Below, piece after piece: positions 23,084-35,016 of a stretch of 64,000 nt of DNA. Under the pieces are notes generated by a model. That model was not told the DNA's origin. It saw only the letters and a list, made by a program, of their open reading frames with translations, and ran no database searches. The position numbers and the translations under genes were made by a program. Location of the stretch: assembly GCF_003286085.1 (NCBI RefSeq), contig NW_020825372.1:17219-81218 (forward strand), in the 5' to 3' direction. This stretch comes from Drosophila persimilis (taxonomy: Eukaryota > Arthropoda > Insecta > Diptera > Drosophilidae). The first letter of the stretch is position 1. The number at the start of each line of letters is the position of its first letter.

Positions 23084-24122
23084 CATGCTCAAGAATGACC
23101 AATTTTCATGTACTGATGTCCAACTCCTTGACTGAGGATAGGGCCGGACCAAGTTTTGCTAAACAACAACAGCAGCCTCTAGAGGTCGAACAGGCGCTCC
23201 AGGCACCATCCCAAGTGGGACTCAACAACAATAATGGTTACGCCTGCCAGATGCCAATTCTTCTCTCAACAGTTTAAGCGCCGTTCACAGTAAGGCCACT
23301 CCCATGAAGATCGGGTGGAAATTTGGCTGCCTGGGTGCGGGCAATGGATAATTAAATGAACCGAATGGCTTTTGCTTGGGCATCGACGAGGACATCATTG
23401 TTGCCGATTCGAAAAATCACCGAATCGCTGTATACGCCAAAATGGGAGCCCTGAAGTTCCAGTTTGGCGATGCCGGCAAGCGGAACGGCCAGCTTTTTTA
23501 TCCCCGCAAAGTGGCTGTCTTCCAACACAATGGAAATTTCGTTGTCTGCGATCGCGGCAATAGACGCTCTCGCATGCAGATCTTCTCTAAGTGCGGCACA
23601 TATATGTTCAAGATTTCCATCAGGTTTATGGATATTGTGACCGGGTTGGCTGTCAGCACCAAGGGTTATATTGTGGCCGTCGATAGTGTCTCGCCGACTG
23701 TCTTTGTTATATCCGAGGAGGGTATGCTGTTGCACTGGTTCGACTGCAGTGTCTTTGTGCGTGAACCCTCGGACATAGCCATACGCGACAATGTTTTCTA
23801 CCTTTGCGATATGAAGGCTCATGGCGTGGCCGTTTTCAAGGACAGTGGCGAATTCCTCTATCGCATTGGCAACGAGAGGGTATCCTGCTACCCCACGGGC
23901 ATTGATATATCCAGTGCTGGGGATTTGCTCATTGGGGATACCCATGGATATCGCTTCCATGTGACCTGCTACGGGAGCGACGGTGATTTCAAGTCGGTCT
24001 TCGAGTTTCCTCAACTGAATGTTTCACGTTGCTGCGGCTTGAAGATCACATCCGAAGGTCATGTGGCCACTCTGGCCAAGAATAACCATCAAGTTCTTGT
24101 GATGGATCTGCTGTATGTCTAG
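23084..24122 (+). pseudogene. mei-P26: mei-P26-like NHL fragment, copy 3 (longest)
   Basis: Best preserved NHL copy. It opens after an acceptor-like TTTTTTAG, runs through a Gln-rich linker (AKQQQQPLEVEQAL), then NHL repeats: [77 protein letters not shown] and [10 protein letters not shown]. It ends MDLLYV with TAG at 24120-24122. From 23376 the frame is open for 248 codons, but an in-frame TAA at 23349-23351 comes from a 27-bp insertion, and a 1-bp loss near 23243 shifts the linker. The first in-frame ATG is 23442. No N-terminal RING or B-box exons are present. Translation of a partial propeller is possible but unsupported. Confidence 0.78.
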
Positions 24123-24398
24123 TGATTATAAGATAACACCCTGTTGTGTCCAGGAACGTGAGAATTGCGGATAAACACACAATCGCTTATCTTCATCGGT
24201 ACTTAGGCGTTGGTTGCGTTTTATTTCCTATTTGCAAACGGAGGTTAATACATTTTATTCTTATATGTATCTACTAACGCTTCGTCTTTTCTCCCCGCTC
24301 TTTTATCGACAGCTCAAACTAATGTTACCTTCTTGTCTTTTCATATTGTGACCATTTTTCTTCTTGTCTTTTCATAGTGTGATCATTTTTCTTCTCTT
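24123..24398 (+). other. 3' flank of NHL copy 3
   Basis: Same AT-rich flank as 13150, ending in a short local repeat of CTTCTTGTCTTTTCATA before the extra NHL tail copy. Confidence 0.5.
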
Positions 24399-24597
24399 TT
24401 TGCTCATTGGGGATACCCATGGATATCGCTTCCATGTGACCTGCTACGGGATCGACGGTGTTTTCATGTCGGTCTTCGAGTTTCCTCAACTGAATGTTTC
24501 ACGTTGCTGCGGCTTGAAGATCACATCCGAAGGTTATGTGGTCACTCTGGCCAAGAATAACCATCAAGTTCTTGTGATGGATCTGCTGTATGTCTAG
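24399..24597 (+). pseudogene. mei-P26: extra NHL tail, tandem copy 1
   Basis: Encodes only the last ~65 residues of the mei-P26-like protein ([17 protein letters not shown] to MDLLYV), then the same 3' flank. It is part of a direct tandem repeat of about 476 bp beginning at 23924. It carries private changes (GIDGVFMS in place of GSDGVFKS). No start of its own. Confidence 0.75.
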
Positions 24598-24875
24598 TGA
24601 TTATAAGATAACACCCTGTTGTGTCCAGGAACGTGAGAATTGCGGATAAACACACAATCGCTTATCTTCATCGGTACTTAGGCGTTGGTTGCGTTTTATT
24701 TCCTATTTGCAAAAGGAGGTTAATACATTTTATTCTTATATGTATCTACTCACGCTTCGTCTTTTCTCCCCGCTCTTTTATCGACAGCTCAAACTATTGT
24801 TACCTTCTTGTCTTTTCATATTGTGACCATTTTTCTTCTTGTCTTTTCATAGTGTGATCATTTTTCTTCTCTCTT

Positions 24876-25074
24876 TTTGCTCATTGGGGATACCCATGGA
24901 TATCGCTTCCATGTGACCTGCTACGGGAGCGACGGTGTTTTCAAGTCGGTCTTCGAGTTTCCTCAACTGAATGTTTCACGTTGCTGCGGCTTGAAGATCA
25001 CATCCGAAGGTTATGTGGTCACTCTGGCCAAGAATAACCATCAAGTTCTTGTGATGGATCTGCTGTATGTCTAG
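24876..25074 (+). pseudogene. mei-P26: extra NHL tail, tandem copy 2
   Basis: Third occurrence of the ~476-bp tail-plus-flank repeat. It encodes the same ~65 residues ending MDLLYV and is followed by 3' flank to 25369. Confidence 0.75.
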
Positions 25075-25369
25075 TGATTATAAGATAACACCCTGTTGTG
25101 TCCAGGAACGTGAGAGTTGCGGATAAACACACAATCGCTTATCTTCATCGGTACTTAGGCGTTGGTTGCGTTTTATTTCCTATTTGCAAAAGGAGGTTAA
25201 TACATTTTATTCTTATATGTATCTACGCACGCTTCGTCTTTTCTCCCCGCTCTGTTATCGACTGCTCAAACTAATGTTACCTTCTTGTCTTTTCATAGTG
25301 AGATAATTTTTCTTCTCTTTTTTCGTTATGTAGGGTATGTAAAACTATGTATATATAAGCTAATTTTTC

Positions 25370-26895
25370 TCAACAACGTCTAGCTTTGCCAGCATAGAGG
25401 TTGGGCGGTGTAGAACTCCAGCCGTCGTGGCGTGCAGGCGTGACTGCTAGAATAACTCCCTTTTTCCATTGAGATCGATGAAGATTCTTATTACAGATAA
25501 GAGCAATGTCCATTTCAGCGAGTGGTTGCACTGGGTGATGCCACTTTGTCCGTTTGCATAGGTCTGGTAGGTACTCAGTGAGCCACTTGTTCCAAAATGA
25601 GTGTGAGTTCTGCTGAGCGATGCGCCATTCCTTTCGAGTTGGCTGGTACTTCTCCTCTTGTGGATGTGGTGTCTGGCTGGAATTGGGAGAACCTAAAAGA
25701 AAGTGATTAGGGGTTATCGGATCGTCTGTGGGGTTATCCAGAGCAATGTGTGTATGCGGTATGGAATTTACTTTGTTTTCAGCGTTACACATTAGGCTAC
25801 ACAGTATGTCTTCTGTCAGTTTTTTGTCATGCAGTGCGTGTCCTATGGCTCTCTTCACACTTCGTACCAATAATTCCCAGCCCCCACCTGCGGGCAATTA
25901 AACAGCCATTCGATCTGCTTGATTGACAAGTCGTTCGCTATTCTATGGTGATCGAGGTCCTGCAATTCTCTTTCCAATTCATGTTCGGGAGCTGATTGGT
26001 ACCACTGTCAGATTGGATTCTTACTGGTCTTTACGGCGCCGCGCCATGAAGCTATGCAATACTCGAAGACACGTATCTGTTGTCAGGTCCCTGGGAATTT
26101 CCAAATGAATTGCTCTTATTGTAAGGCATGTAAATATGCATATCCAGCGTTTCTCGGTACTCCTTGCTCTTACAACCAGAAACGGTCCCATGTAGTCGAT
26201 TCCAACATATGAGAATGGGCATACGTGCGGAGAGAGTCGGTCCTTAGGAAGTTGTACCATTAATGGCGTTTTTGGTGAAGCTCTCTGGATTTTACAAGTC
26301 ATACAATTTCTAGCTGCACGGCGAACCTCCAGTCTCCAACCTGTCCAGTCAATAGCAACATCCTGTACATTGCGGATCACTATGAGTACAGCTTCTTTAA
26401 TTTCAGCTACATCAAGGTAGACTTTTCGTTTGGTCTTACGATCACACATCCTGTAGACCCAAGCGACAGCACGCATCAGCCTTGTAAATGAAGATAACCC
26501 TTCCAGCAACTCCCTGAATACGATATTGACAGATCCATCTGAAGACATCTCATTTATTGATAACGTAAACTTGCATCTTACTTCCAGTTCCGTGTCACCA
26601 ACGTCTGAAGTTCCTAGATTCCATAGACTTGCGTCCTCTTGAAGGAATTGAGGGTCTCTCAACCCGGAGGTTTCTCGAGTTCTAGATCTGAGTTTGGTGC
26701 CAAAGTCTGCCGGGTTATCCTTAGTAGGCACCCAATGCCAATCTTCCAACCTTGTTGCCTCGAAGTATCTCGTCAATTATGTGTCCTACATATGGCTTAT
26801 ATTTTTTGTGATCTGATTTAATCAATGCTAAGACAGTCTTGGAGTCGGACCACATGTGGTCACATTTGGGTTTGACGTCGTGACCCTCAAGACCT
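25370..26895 (-). pseudogene. BEL/Pao pol fragment, copy 3
   Basis: Longest of the BEL fragments. From the right: RNase H end and [14 protein letters not shown] (26776), zinc-binding and core integrase to 26021, then the C-terminal DUF5641-like domain 25370-25897. It has the same frame breaks as copies 1 and 2. At 25986 an 8-bp block is reverse-complemented relative to copies 1 and 2 with a few adjacent bases lost. Antisense to the neighbouring NHL copies. Confidence 0.85.
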
Positions 26896-27392
26896 CATAT
26901 CTTTTAGACTGCAGAATCTGAATCGGATCGTATCATTATTATAGCCAGCATCAAGAAAACGCCACACCCCCTTCCACCCCGCAAAGGACTTAAATCTGGG
27001 GCATCCACAAATCTCAGAGACTATTAAGGCTAGAGTATTCAAATTAGGTATCCACACTCCTTTTAGATCTCAATATAAAACGTATAGATTCGAGAATCTG
27101 CAGATTCGAGAAAACTAAAAACGCACAATCATAGAGAATAACCATATCTATCCGGTTGCTGAATCTGGATCAGATCGGATCATTTTTATAGCCAAAAGGA
27201 ACAAATCAATTTGCAGTGGCTACGCATCGCCCGACGTCACGCTCAGACTGATTTTCTGCCTTTCTCTCACGCACTCTTTGTCGTGTCGTTCAATTTAGCG
27301 GCGTCTGCCGGAGGAGATCCATACTGACTAAGTATCGGCTATAAATGTAGAGTTGCGGTGTCCGCAGAAACTCACAACGTTCCCCCTCGTTT
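26896..27392 (+). mobile_element. DINE-1 fragment upstream of pav
   Basis: Forward DINE-1 3' half: internal blocks, the CGTCTGCCGGAGGAGA stretch, a degenerate hairpin (GAGTTGCGGTGTCCGCAGAAACTC) and a CCCCCTCGTT end. The 5' inverted pair is missing. More diverged than the array copies, so it may be older. Confidence 0.78.
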
Positions 27393-27801
27393 TGTTTGTT
27401 TTGATTGACCTATTTCGATACTTGTTTTTTGTTTAACTTATTTCGCTAAAACCTCTTTTTACGCAAAATGCAATAAAAGCAAATATTAAGAATGCACCAG
27501 TTAAATAGAAAATTGATTCATTATTCGGATAAAATTATGTGGACATGACTGAGTGCTCTATTTAGCTAATAATATTCCACGGAATATCAAAAACGAGCAA
27601 TATGTATAACAGAACTTGACTTCGTCAGTATATTTACGGTATATTTTGGTATATTTCTGAGCGTCGGTCACACTGCGCTACACTCAAACGAAGCGTGCCG
27701 TCGCTTGGCGCTGGAATTTTGAAGCTAACGTGAATTTTGTGAAGAAAAACAGAACATAAACAACATTCGGCGGTCAATTGCGTGGGAAATAATTTATTAG
27801 A
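27393..27801 (+). promoter_or_regulatory. pav upstream region and core promoter, copy B
   Basis: Non-TE sequence between DINE-1 and the pav start codon. TTTGGTATATTT at 27645-27656 matches Drosophila core promoter motif 6, and CGGTCACACTG at 27665-27675 matches motif 1 (M1BP-type). The pair is characteristic of TATA-less housekeeping promoters, and they lie about 130-155 bases before the ATG. The transcription start is inferred to lie shortly downstream of motif 1. Repeated at 48998-49406. Confidence 0.75.
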
Positions 27802-30789
27802 ATGAAAGCAGTGTAAGTAGAATGTGAAACCTTAAAAGCGCGATGAAATAGATACAAGAGGGACTTTTGCAGATCACGAACTCCGATGCGCGTCCCCAAG
27901 ACACTGCGAGTGCATCAAACGACAGAGAAGCACCGTCGGGAGACGTCCGAAAAGGCAAAAGATCCGGTGAATGTGTTCTGCCGAGTCCGCCCGCTCCAAT
28001 CGGATGGGGACCTCACTTCTCTGCGGGTGAAGAGCTCCACAACAATCGCACTAAATCCGCATGATCAGCTGCTGCAGCACCACAAACAGAACGGCGCCCA
28101 GCGCGAGATACAGTACATATTCAAGCACGTCTTTCAATCGGATGCTACGCAGCAGGATGTGTTCGCGTCCGTGGCCCAGCCACTGGTCGAGAACCTGGTG
28201 CGTGGCCGGAACAGTTTGCTATTCACCTACGGCGTCACGGGCAGCGGCAAGACGTACACAATGACGGGCAACCTGAGACATCGCGGCATAATGCCCCGAT
28301 GCCTAGATGTGCTCTTTCGCACCATATCCGATTTTCAGGCCAAGAAGTTTGTCTTCAAGCCGGACAAGTTGAATGGCTTCGAGATTCTGTCCGAGGAGGA
28401 TGCGCTGCTAGAACGGCAACATGAGATGAATCAACGCATTGCCGGTTCCGGTCGCTTCGCGTACCGAAACAAGGACTCGGATCCGGAGATCGCCTCCCAA
28501 GCGTCGGTGGAGCCAATGCCTCTGCTGGGCCTCGACGAGGACAATATGTATTCGGTGTTTGTCACCTACGTAGAAATTTACAACAACAGTGTGTATGATC
28601 TTCTAGAGGACTCGGGCATACAGAAGTAAGTGGGATATCCTTCAAGTGTTCACGTATGTAATCCTCTGTTTCCTCTCCCTTGCAGGACTTTGCAAAGCAA
28701 AATCATTCGCGAGGATGCCCATCATCACATGTTCGTCCAAGGCGTCACCGAGGAGGAAGTTAAAACGGTGGAGGATGCCCTCGAGGTCTTTCAAATGGGA
28801 CAAAAGAAAAAGCGCATGGGTCACACGGTCTTGAATGCCGAGTCCAGCCGCAGCCACTCGGTGTTTAACATTCGCCTCGTCCAGGCCCCCACCGACAACC
28901 AGGGCGAGAATGTTGTCCAGGACAGGCAAAAAATCACTGTGAGCCAGCTGTCCCTGGTAGATCTGGCCGGCAGTGAGCGCTCCTCGCGCACCAAGAACAC
29001 TGGGGTGCGACTTCGCGAGGCTGGGAACATCAACAACTCGCTGATGACGCTCCGGACATGCCTCGAGTATCTGCGCGAGAATCAGCAGGCGGCCATCAAT
29101 GGCTTTGCCCATAAGAAGATACCATATCGCGACTCCAAGATCACGCACATGATTAAGAATTACTTTGACGGCGAGGGGCAGGTGTCCATGATTGTATGCA
29201 TCAATCCTAGAATGGAGGACTATGATGAGAATATGGTAGGTGGCGAATTCGCCGGTTGATTTATTTTGCTCCAAATTCCCTTTTTTCCATTTGCAGCAAG
29301 TTATGAAGTTTGCCGAGATGACTCAGGAAGTGCAAATAGCTCGGGCAACGCCCATTAAAACGGACTTGGGCCTAACCCCAGGCCGCCGGAAGGCCAACAA
29401 GCTGTTCAAGATAGCTGTCAAAAATCTGAACGAGCTGGGCATGTCCGAGGCCAAGGACCTGAAGGTGGATGTGGGCTTGGTCTACAGTCTGGGACCCGAC
29501 TTTCCCTTCTGCCAAGTGGACAGCCCTGAGGCGGAGGTTAAGATCCAGGAGCTCATGCATTACCTGGAGCAGCGGATTGAGAAGCGGAAGAGGCTGCGCG
29601 CCAATTTGGATATTAAATGTGAGTCCTATAGCCTCCGCTCCTCCAAAAAGGGTGCCCATCCTTATTAATTTTGCATGTACTCCTAGGCGACAATTTTCGC
29701 CAGATGCTAATGAACTTGGACCGCGACAACTTGCAGCTGAGCACGGAGCTGGCTTCCCTCAAGGCCGTCTACAAGCAGGAGCGCGAGCGCAGCTTCGCCT
29801 TGGAGAAGAAGGTGCGCATTCACGAGAGCTCCATCGACGTGCTGAACAATACGCTGACCAAGCGCGACAGGCAGATCGAGGAGCTGACATTCAAGCTGAA
29901 TGAGAAGGAGAATCTCCTGACCCAAACGGAGCACGAGAAGGAGAAGCAGAAGAAAAACTGCAGCTCCAAAATGGCCGTGGAGTCGGATAAGAACAAGCGG
30001 GAGCTCGAGATAAAGCTCCGTCAGCAACGGGAGAAACTGCATGAACGGATGCGCATCAAGGACGAGAAACTTCGCCTGGTTTCGAATATCATACGATCCG
30101 AGGATCTGCCGAGCATGCCGCGCTCGCAGAGCTCGGAAGATTTACTCAACGAGAAGGATCGCGGCCCATTCACAGCGCGAACGGAGTCATCTGTGCCGGC
30201 CACGCGAACAGACATCTATGTCACGCCCCGACATGTAAGCCAGTACTTATCCTTCCGCTCTGTGAACTTTAATCTAGTATCTATTCGCATTCCCACCCCT
30301 CACAACCAGGGCGTGGCAGCTGCCAACAATCGCCATCGACGGTCGCGTTCAGCTGGCGACAAATGGCTGGAGCATCGTGCAGCCAATCCCGTGCCACTCG
30401 GCACTATTATGCAGCCCTTTCTGAAGAATCGCAAGTCGGTTACCAAGCTGACGGACATGAAGACGCTGACCGAACACGGCGCCAACAAATACTGTCTCGT
30501 CTCCCAGGAGGCCGACACGGACGGGGATGTGGAGACGAAACTGTACAAGGGCAATGTTATACCCACATGTGGCGGCGGCGCCCAGGTGGTGTTCAACGAT
30601 ATCGAGTGTCTCAAGCAGAAGTCGCCCGTGCATTCGCCAACGCGAAAGCGTCCCAGCAATGGCACGATGTCGGCTCTGGGCGTTGCCAGCGCCCTGCCCA
30701 GCACGGTCACCTCCATCACCGTCCAGGATGTGGCCTCGCGTTGCAACCTCGGCATCGAGGGGCACAGCAACAAGAAGACAAATATCTAG
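27802..30789 (+). CDS. pav: pavarotti, complete gene, copy B (kinesin-6/MKLP1)
   Basis: Plus-end-directed kinesin of the centralspindlin complex, needed for central spindle and cytokinesis. Six exons: 27802-27812, 27873-28625, 28686-29235, 29297-29618, 29687-30234 and 30310-30789; all introns are GT-AG and 60-75 bp. They join to 887 codons plus TAG, the length I expect for Drosophila Pav. The motor shows VFCRVRP near residue 37, P-loop GVTGSGKT at about 114-121, switch I NAESSRSH at about 305-312 and switch II DLAGSE at about 347-352. It has a long insertion between P-loop and switch I, typical of kinesin-6. A charged coiled coil spans roughly 550-660 and a basic Ser-rich tail has RKR near the end. 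The ATG at 27802 is chosen because splicing at 27813 keeps frame. No damage seen. Confidence 0.95.
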
Positions 30790-31400
30790 AGCTCGTCCTG
30801 TAATTCTTGAACATGCATTTCCATTTCCATTTAGTTTTACTTTTTTTTTCTAGTTAACGTAATTACTAAAATTATTGATTACTAGCCTTTAAAGTTGAAA
30901 AGTTAAAGTTAACTGCAATTAAAGCCAAGTAAATAATCTGTATAAATATTCGCACATCGATGAATTCTAAACCTCGCAACTGAACTTATTGCTGTGGGAG
31001 CACACACCAGTGGAAGGAGTGCGAAGAGTGCGTCCATTCATAGGTTTATAATAAATAGTTGTACTGCAAAGTATTCAATATTTCTCGTATGCATATCCCT
31101 TGCTATGCCCCTTGATTATTATATGAACAATTAAAGTAGAAGAAGCAAATATACATATGTATTATGCTGGTATTAACTATTATTTTTTTTTATTGTTATT
31201 CCTGCGTTTATTCAATGCTTAAACCGATAGAATTTATTGAAATACATACATATTTGTAGATTAATTTCAATTACTAATAAATCAGTCTATAATTAAAATA
31301 TATGTTTTTCGCTTAATGATTTCATGTATGTATGTATGAATGTATGTATGTGTTTGTGTGTATGTGTGGGTGTGAGCTGCTCTTCACAAGAGTATACTAC
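30790..31400 (+). other. pav 3' UTR and flank, copy B
   Basis: Same as 567-1176, with AATAAA at 31050-31055. One extra T in the run near 30841 distinguishes it from copy A. Confidence 0.7.
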
Positions 31401-31886
31401 TGTAAAACGATGTTCAATCCGTTTTTCTGGATCGTTGGGGCTCAACCCTCCGATCTCTTTTATTGTCGTTTATGTTCTCAATTTTACAATTGTGTTTTGG
31501 GCTTTTGTAAGCCAAAAGCCGCGGAGCTGCGCTGCCAGTGACGCCGGCAGCGGAGCGGCAGAACTATGTGTTCTTATCTCTTATATGTTAGTATGTATAT
31601 GTGTGAATATGCTCAGCGCTGTTGGCAGCGAGAGCGCGAGGGAAGATATATGTGTGTATGCATGTATATTAGTGCCGTCAAGTCATGGGAACATGCTGAC
31701 GCTGCACTTGGGTCGCTCGAGGCATTCTTGAGTGAATCGTAATACGATCACCCAGAATGTCTGGGACTTTATTGTTACGTAAACACTGAAACAAAGTGTT
31801 ACAGTGTGTATTCTTTAAGTACCGTAGGTACAGTGGGTATTCGTAATAATGAATACTTTACTTTACTTTAATATGAGCATACTACA
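31401..31886 (-). repeat. 3' LTR, retroelement copy B
   Basis: Same TGTA...TACA segment as 1177-1662, followed by the purine-tract complement. It lies about 610 bp past the pav stop, antisense to pav. Confidence 0.6.
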
Positions 31887-32136
31887 TCTCCCTCCTTTTG
31901 AAAAATAACGTAATATAATGAAGTTATTTTATTTTTAGCTTTTACTATATATGTATACGAGTTATGTATTCTTAAAAAGACAATTTATATATATATATAT
32001 TTTTTTTTTCTTTTTAGTCAATTATTAGAATATTGAACTTTAATTAATATTGATAAAATTTAAAAGTTATTTGAATATAAATGCAGAGTAGTATATTTTT
32101 ATGGTTTATATTTATGTATGGCCATACTAAAAATGA

Positions 32137-35016
32137 TTAATAATTGCAAATCTTTAACCTATCCTTATGTACTTTCTGAGTTTTGTTTTTATTATCGGAG
32201 ATTATGACGTTATCTCTTTCTCCGATACTTTCTACTCTATATGGTCCTATATATTTAAAATCTAGCTTATGTCCTGTTTCATTTTTCAATAAAACTGTAT
32301 CTCCTACAGCTAAATTTAAATCTTTTAACTTTAAGTCATATAGCTGTTTATTTTTAATTTTATGCTCCTCGAGCATAATCCTTGCTCGTTTATATGCTAT
32401 TTCTAATCTATATTTACTCTCTTTAGAGTAATCATCTATGTTATATAGAGGTGCTATTCTATCTATAGTATTAAATTGAACTGGTAAGTTTGAAGTCTTA
32501 CCGAAAACTAGCTCATATGGACAATAATCATGTGCCATAGAGGGGGTTGTATTAAAACAATATACGAAGTATTGCAGCCATACATCCCAATCTGATTTGT
32601 CAGCTGAGATGTATGAGCGTATGAATTCGTTAAATGTTCTGTGGCTTCGCTCCACGGTTCCTACAGTCTGGTGATGATGTGCAGTAGAAGTTATGTTTTT
32701 GATGTTTAGATTTTTACATAAGTCTTCAATTATTGAATTTTAATATTCTGTTCCCATGTCCGTAATGAACGTCTTCATTGGACCGTACTTTAGAATAAAA
32801 TTTTCAAAAATAGCTTTAGCTACTGTATTTGCACTTTTGTTTCTAATGGGTATGGCGACAAGGTATTTTGTCAGGTCACATATTAAGGTGACTGCATATT
32901 CATTTCCTTGTTCTGATTTAGGAAGTGGACCGATCGTATCCACTATTACCCTATCAAAAGCCATGTATGGTGTTTCTGTAATAGTCAATGGAGTTATTGT
33001 GTGCTTGGTTACTTTAGCTTTTTGGCATTTTGGACATTTTCGTATGTAATTGGTTATTTCTTTAGTCATACCTTTCCAAAAATAATATCTTTTGACCTTG
33101 GCCAAGGTTTTTGTTATGCCTGTATGTCCTCCTTGTATGGGATCATCATGTAATGTAGACAGTATTGCTTCTTTTTCTTTTTCATTTTTAATTAGGGTCA
33201 CCGGGTTGAGTAGCGCTACTCTTATTGTTCGTAATATTTTATTGCCCATATTTTTAAAATTATCTATTGAAATGTATTCAAAGATATTTTCCCACGGTGC
33301 CACTTTGAGTTGGCTGATTTTTTGTTTACCGGCCTGCGTTTCAAGCCTTTGGAAAAACTGACCTAAGTCAAGGGTTCCATTAGTATACAAATCGCTAACA
33401 TCATATCTTGCAGTAATTTTTTTTCCATGTTTGAAAAAACATAAATTATTATTTACATGCAAGGTCACTACTTTACGTACTTCGTCATTGTTGATGACTT
33501 CATATACGTTGGGCTTTGAAGCTTTTGTTAGAGATTGCCTAGGCAATTCTATTTGTTCTTTTCCTGCGCAGGATTTCTGTCTACTCTGTTGCCTGGTAGT
33601 GACTTTCAGGACTTTATTCGTATTTTGTATGTTTTTTAGGTCTGTGATGGTTATTCTTGATAACGCATCTGCTACATGATTATCTTTACCCTTTAGATAC
33701 TCGACTGTAAAGTTGTATTCTTCTAATTCGAGCCGCATGCGTGTGAGTTTTGAGCTAGGATTGACCATTGAAAATAGGTATGTTAGTGGTCTGTGATCCG
33801 TTTTTACTGTAAAGTGTTTACCATAGATATATGGTCGAAAATGGGTAATTGCCCAATGAATTGCTGCTAATTCCTGTTCTGTAGTACTTTTGTTACTTTC
33901 ACCTTTTGTGAATGAACGTGATGCATATGCTAATGGGAGTTGGAGTCCGTTATGGTTTTGAGTTAAAACCGCTCCACATGCTTGTTTACTAGCATCGGTG
34001 ATTATGCAAAATTCTTTCTGAAAATCTGGGTACTGTAACAGAGTGGGTTCCATAAGTTTATCTTTTAAATATTGGAATGGATTTTGACATTCAGTTGACC
34101 ACTCAAAGGGGACATTCTTTTTACATAATCTAGTTATGTGCCGGGAATAGTCGGCGAAGTTTTTAATAAAACGTCTATAATAATTGCAAAATGCAATAAA
34201 TCGTCTAGCGCTGTCCGCATCATGTGGGACTGGATAGTTTTTGATGACGTCATATTTCTTGTCATCTGGCAAGATTCCTTTATCTGTGCATTTATGACCA
34301 AGAAAGGTCACTTCATGCATAAAAAATGAACATTTTTGTGGATGTAATTTTAGGTTGTGTTTCCTTCATATCTCAAAAATATCTGTTAAGTTTTTAAGCA
34401 TATGTTTTTCGGAACAACCCATGACTATTAGATCGTCCATATACAGGAAGGCTTGCGAAGCTTCAAGTCCAGAGAATGCTATAGTCATCATTCTTTGAAA
34501 TGAATTCGGCGCTATTTTTAAACCAAATGGTAGTCGCGTGAAGCGATATGAGCCATTGCTCGTTGAAAAAGACGTTATATTTCGCGAACTTTCTTCTAGT
34601 TCGATTTGATGAAAACCTGACATTAAGTCAAGGCATGAGAAATACTTTGCTCTACCTAGTTGATCCAAAATGTCATCAATTCTAGGTAGTGGAAGGAGTC
34701 GGAAGTGGAAGGTGTCGGCCAGGAGTTTTTTGTTTATTTGACGATAGTCAACTACTAATCGCCATTTCTTTTGTTCTGAACCCGGAAGGGCTTTCTTTGG
34801 GACAAGTAGAAGTGGGCTGTTGTATTCTGATACGGATGGTTCGACAATATTGTCGTTGATTAATTTTCCTACTTGTTTTTTAATTTCCTCAACTTGGCTA
34901 TGCGGACTTCGATAGTTCTTTATATATATAGGTTCGTCATCCCTCAATCTCAATTTCTGTTTATAAAAATTATTTGTTGTGATTGATTCGGTTTCAAGCC
35001 CGAATACGTCACTAAA
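32137..35016 (-). pseudogene. gypsy-type pol remnant, copy B (5' truncated)
   Basis: Integrase, RNase H and RT as in copy A, with the same TAA (32740-32742) and TGA (34366-34368). RT carries the 15-bp insertion (about 34695-34715) missing from copy A. The upstream end is cut at 35016, where sequence switches directly into pav exon 5, so the first part of pol seen in copies A, C and E is absent. Confidence 0.88.

Noticed and set aside
28642-29274. 210-codon minus-strand open frame over pav exon 3
   Set aside because: Complement of a conserved kinesin motor exon; the sense frame carries switch I and II motifs, so the antisense frame is incidental.
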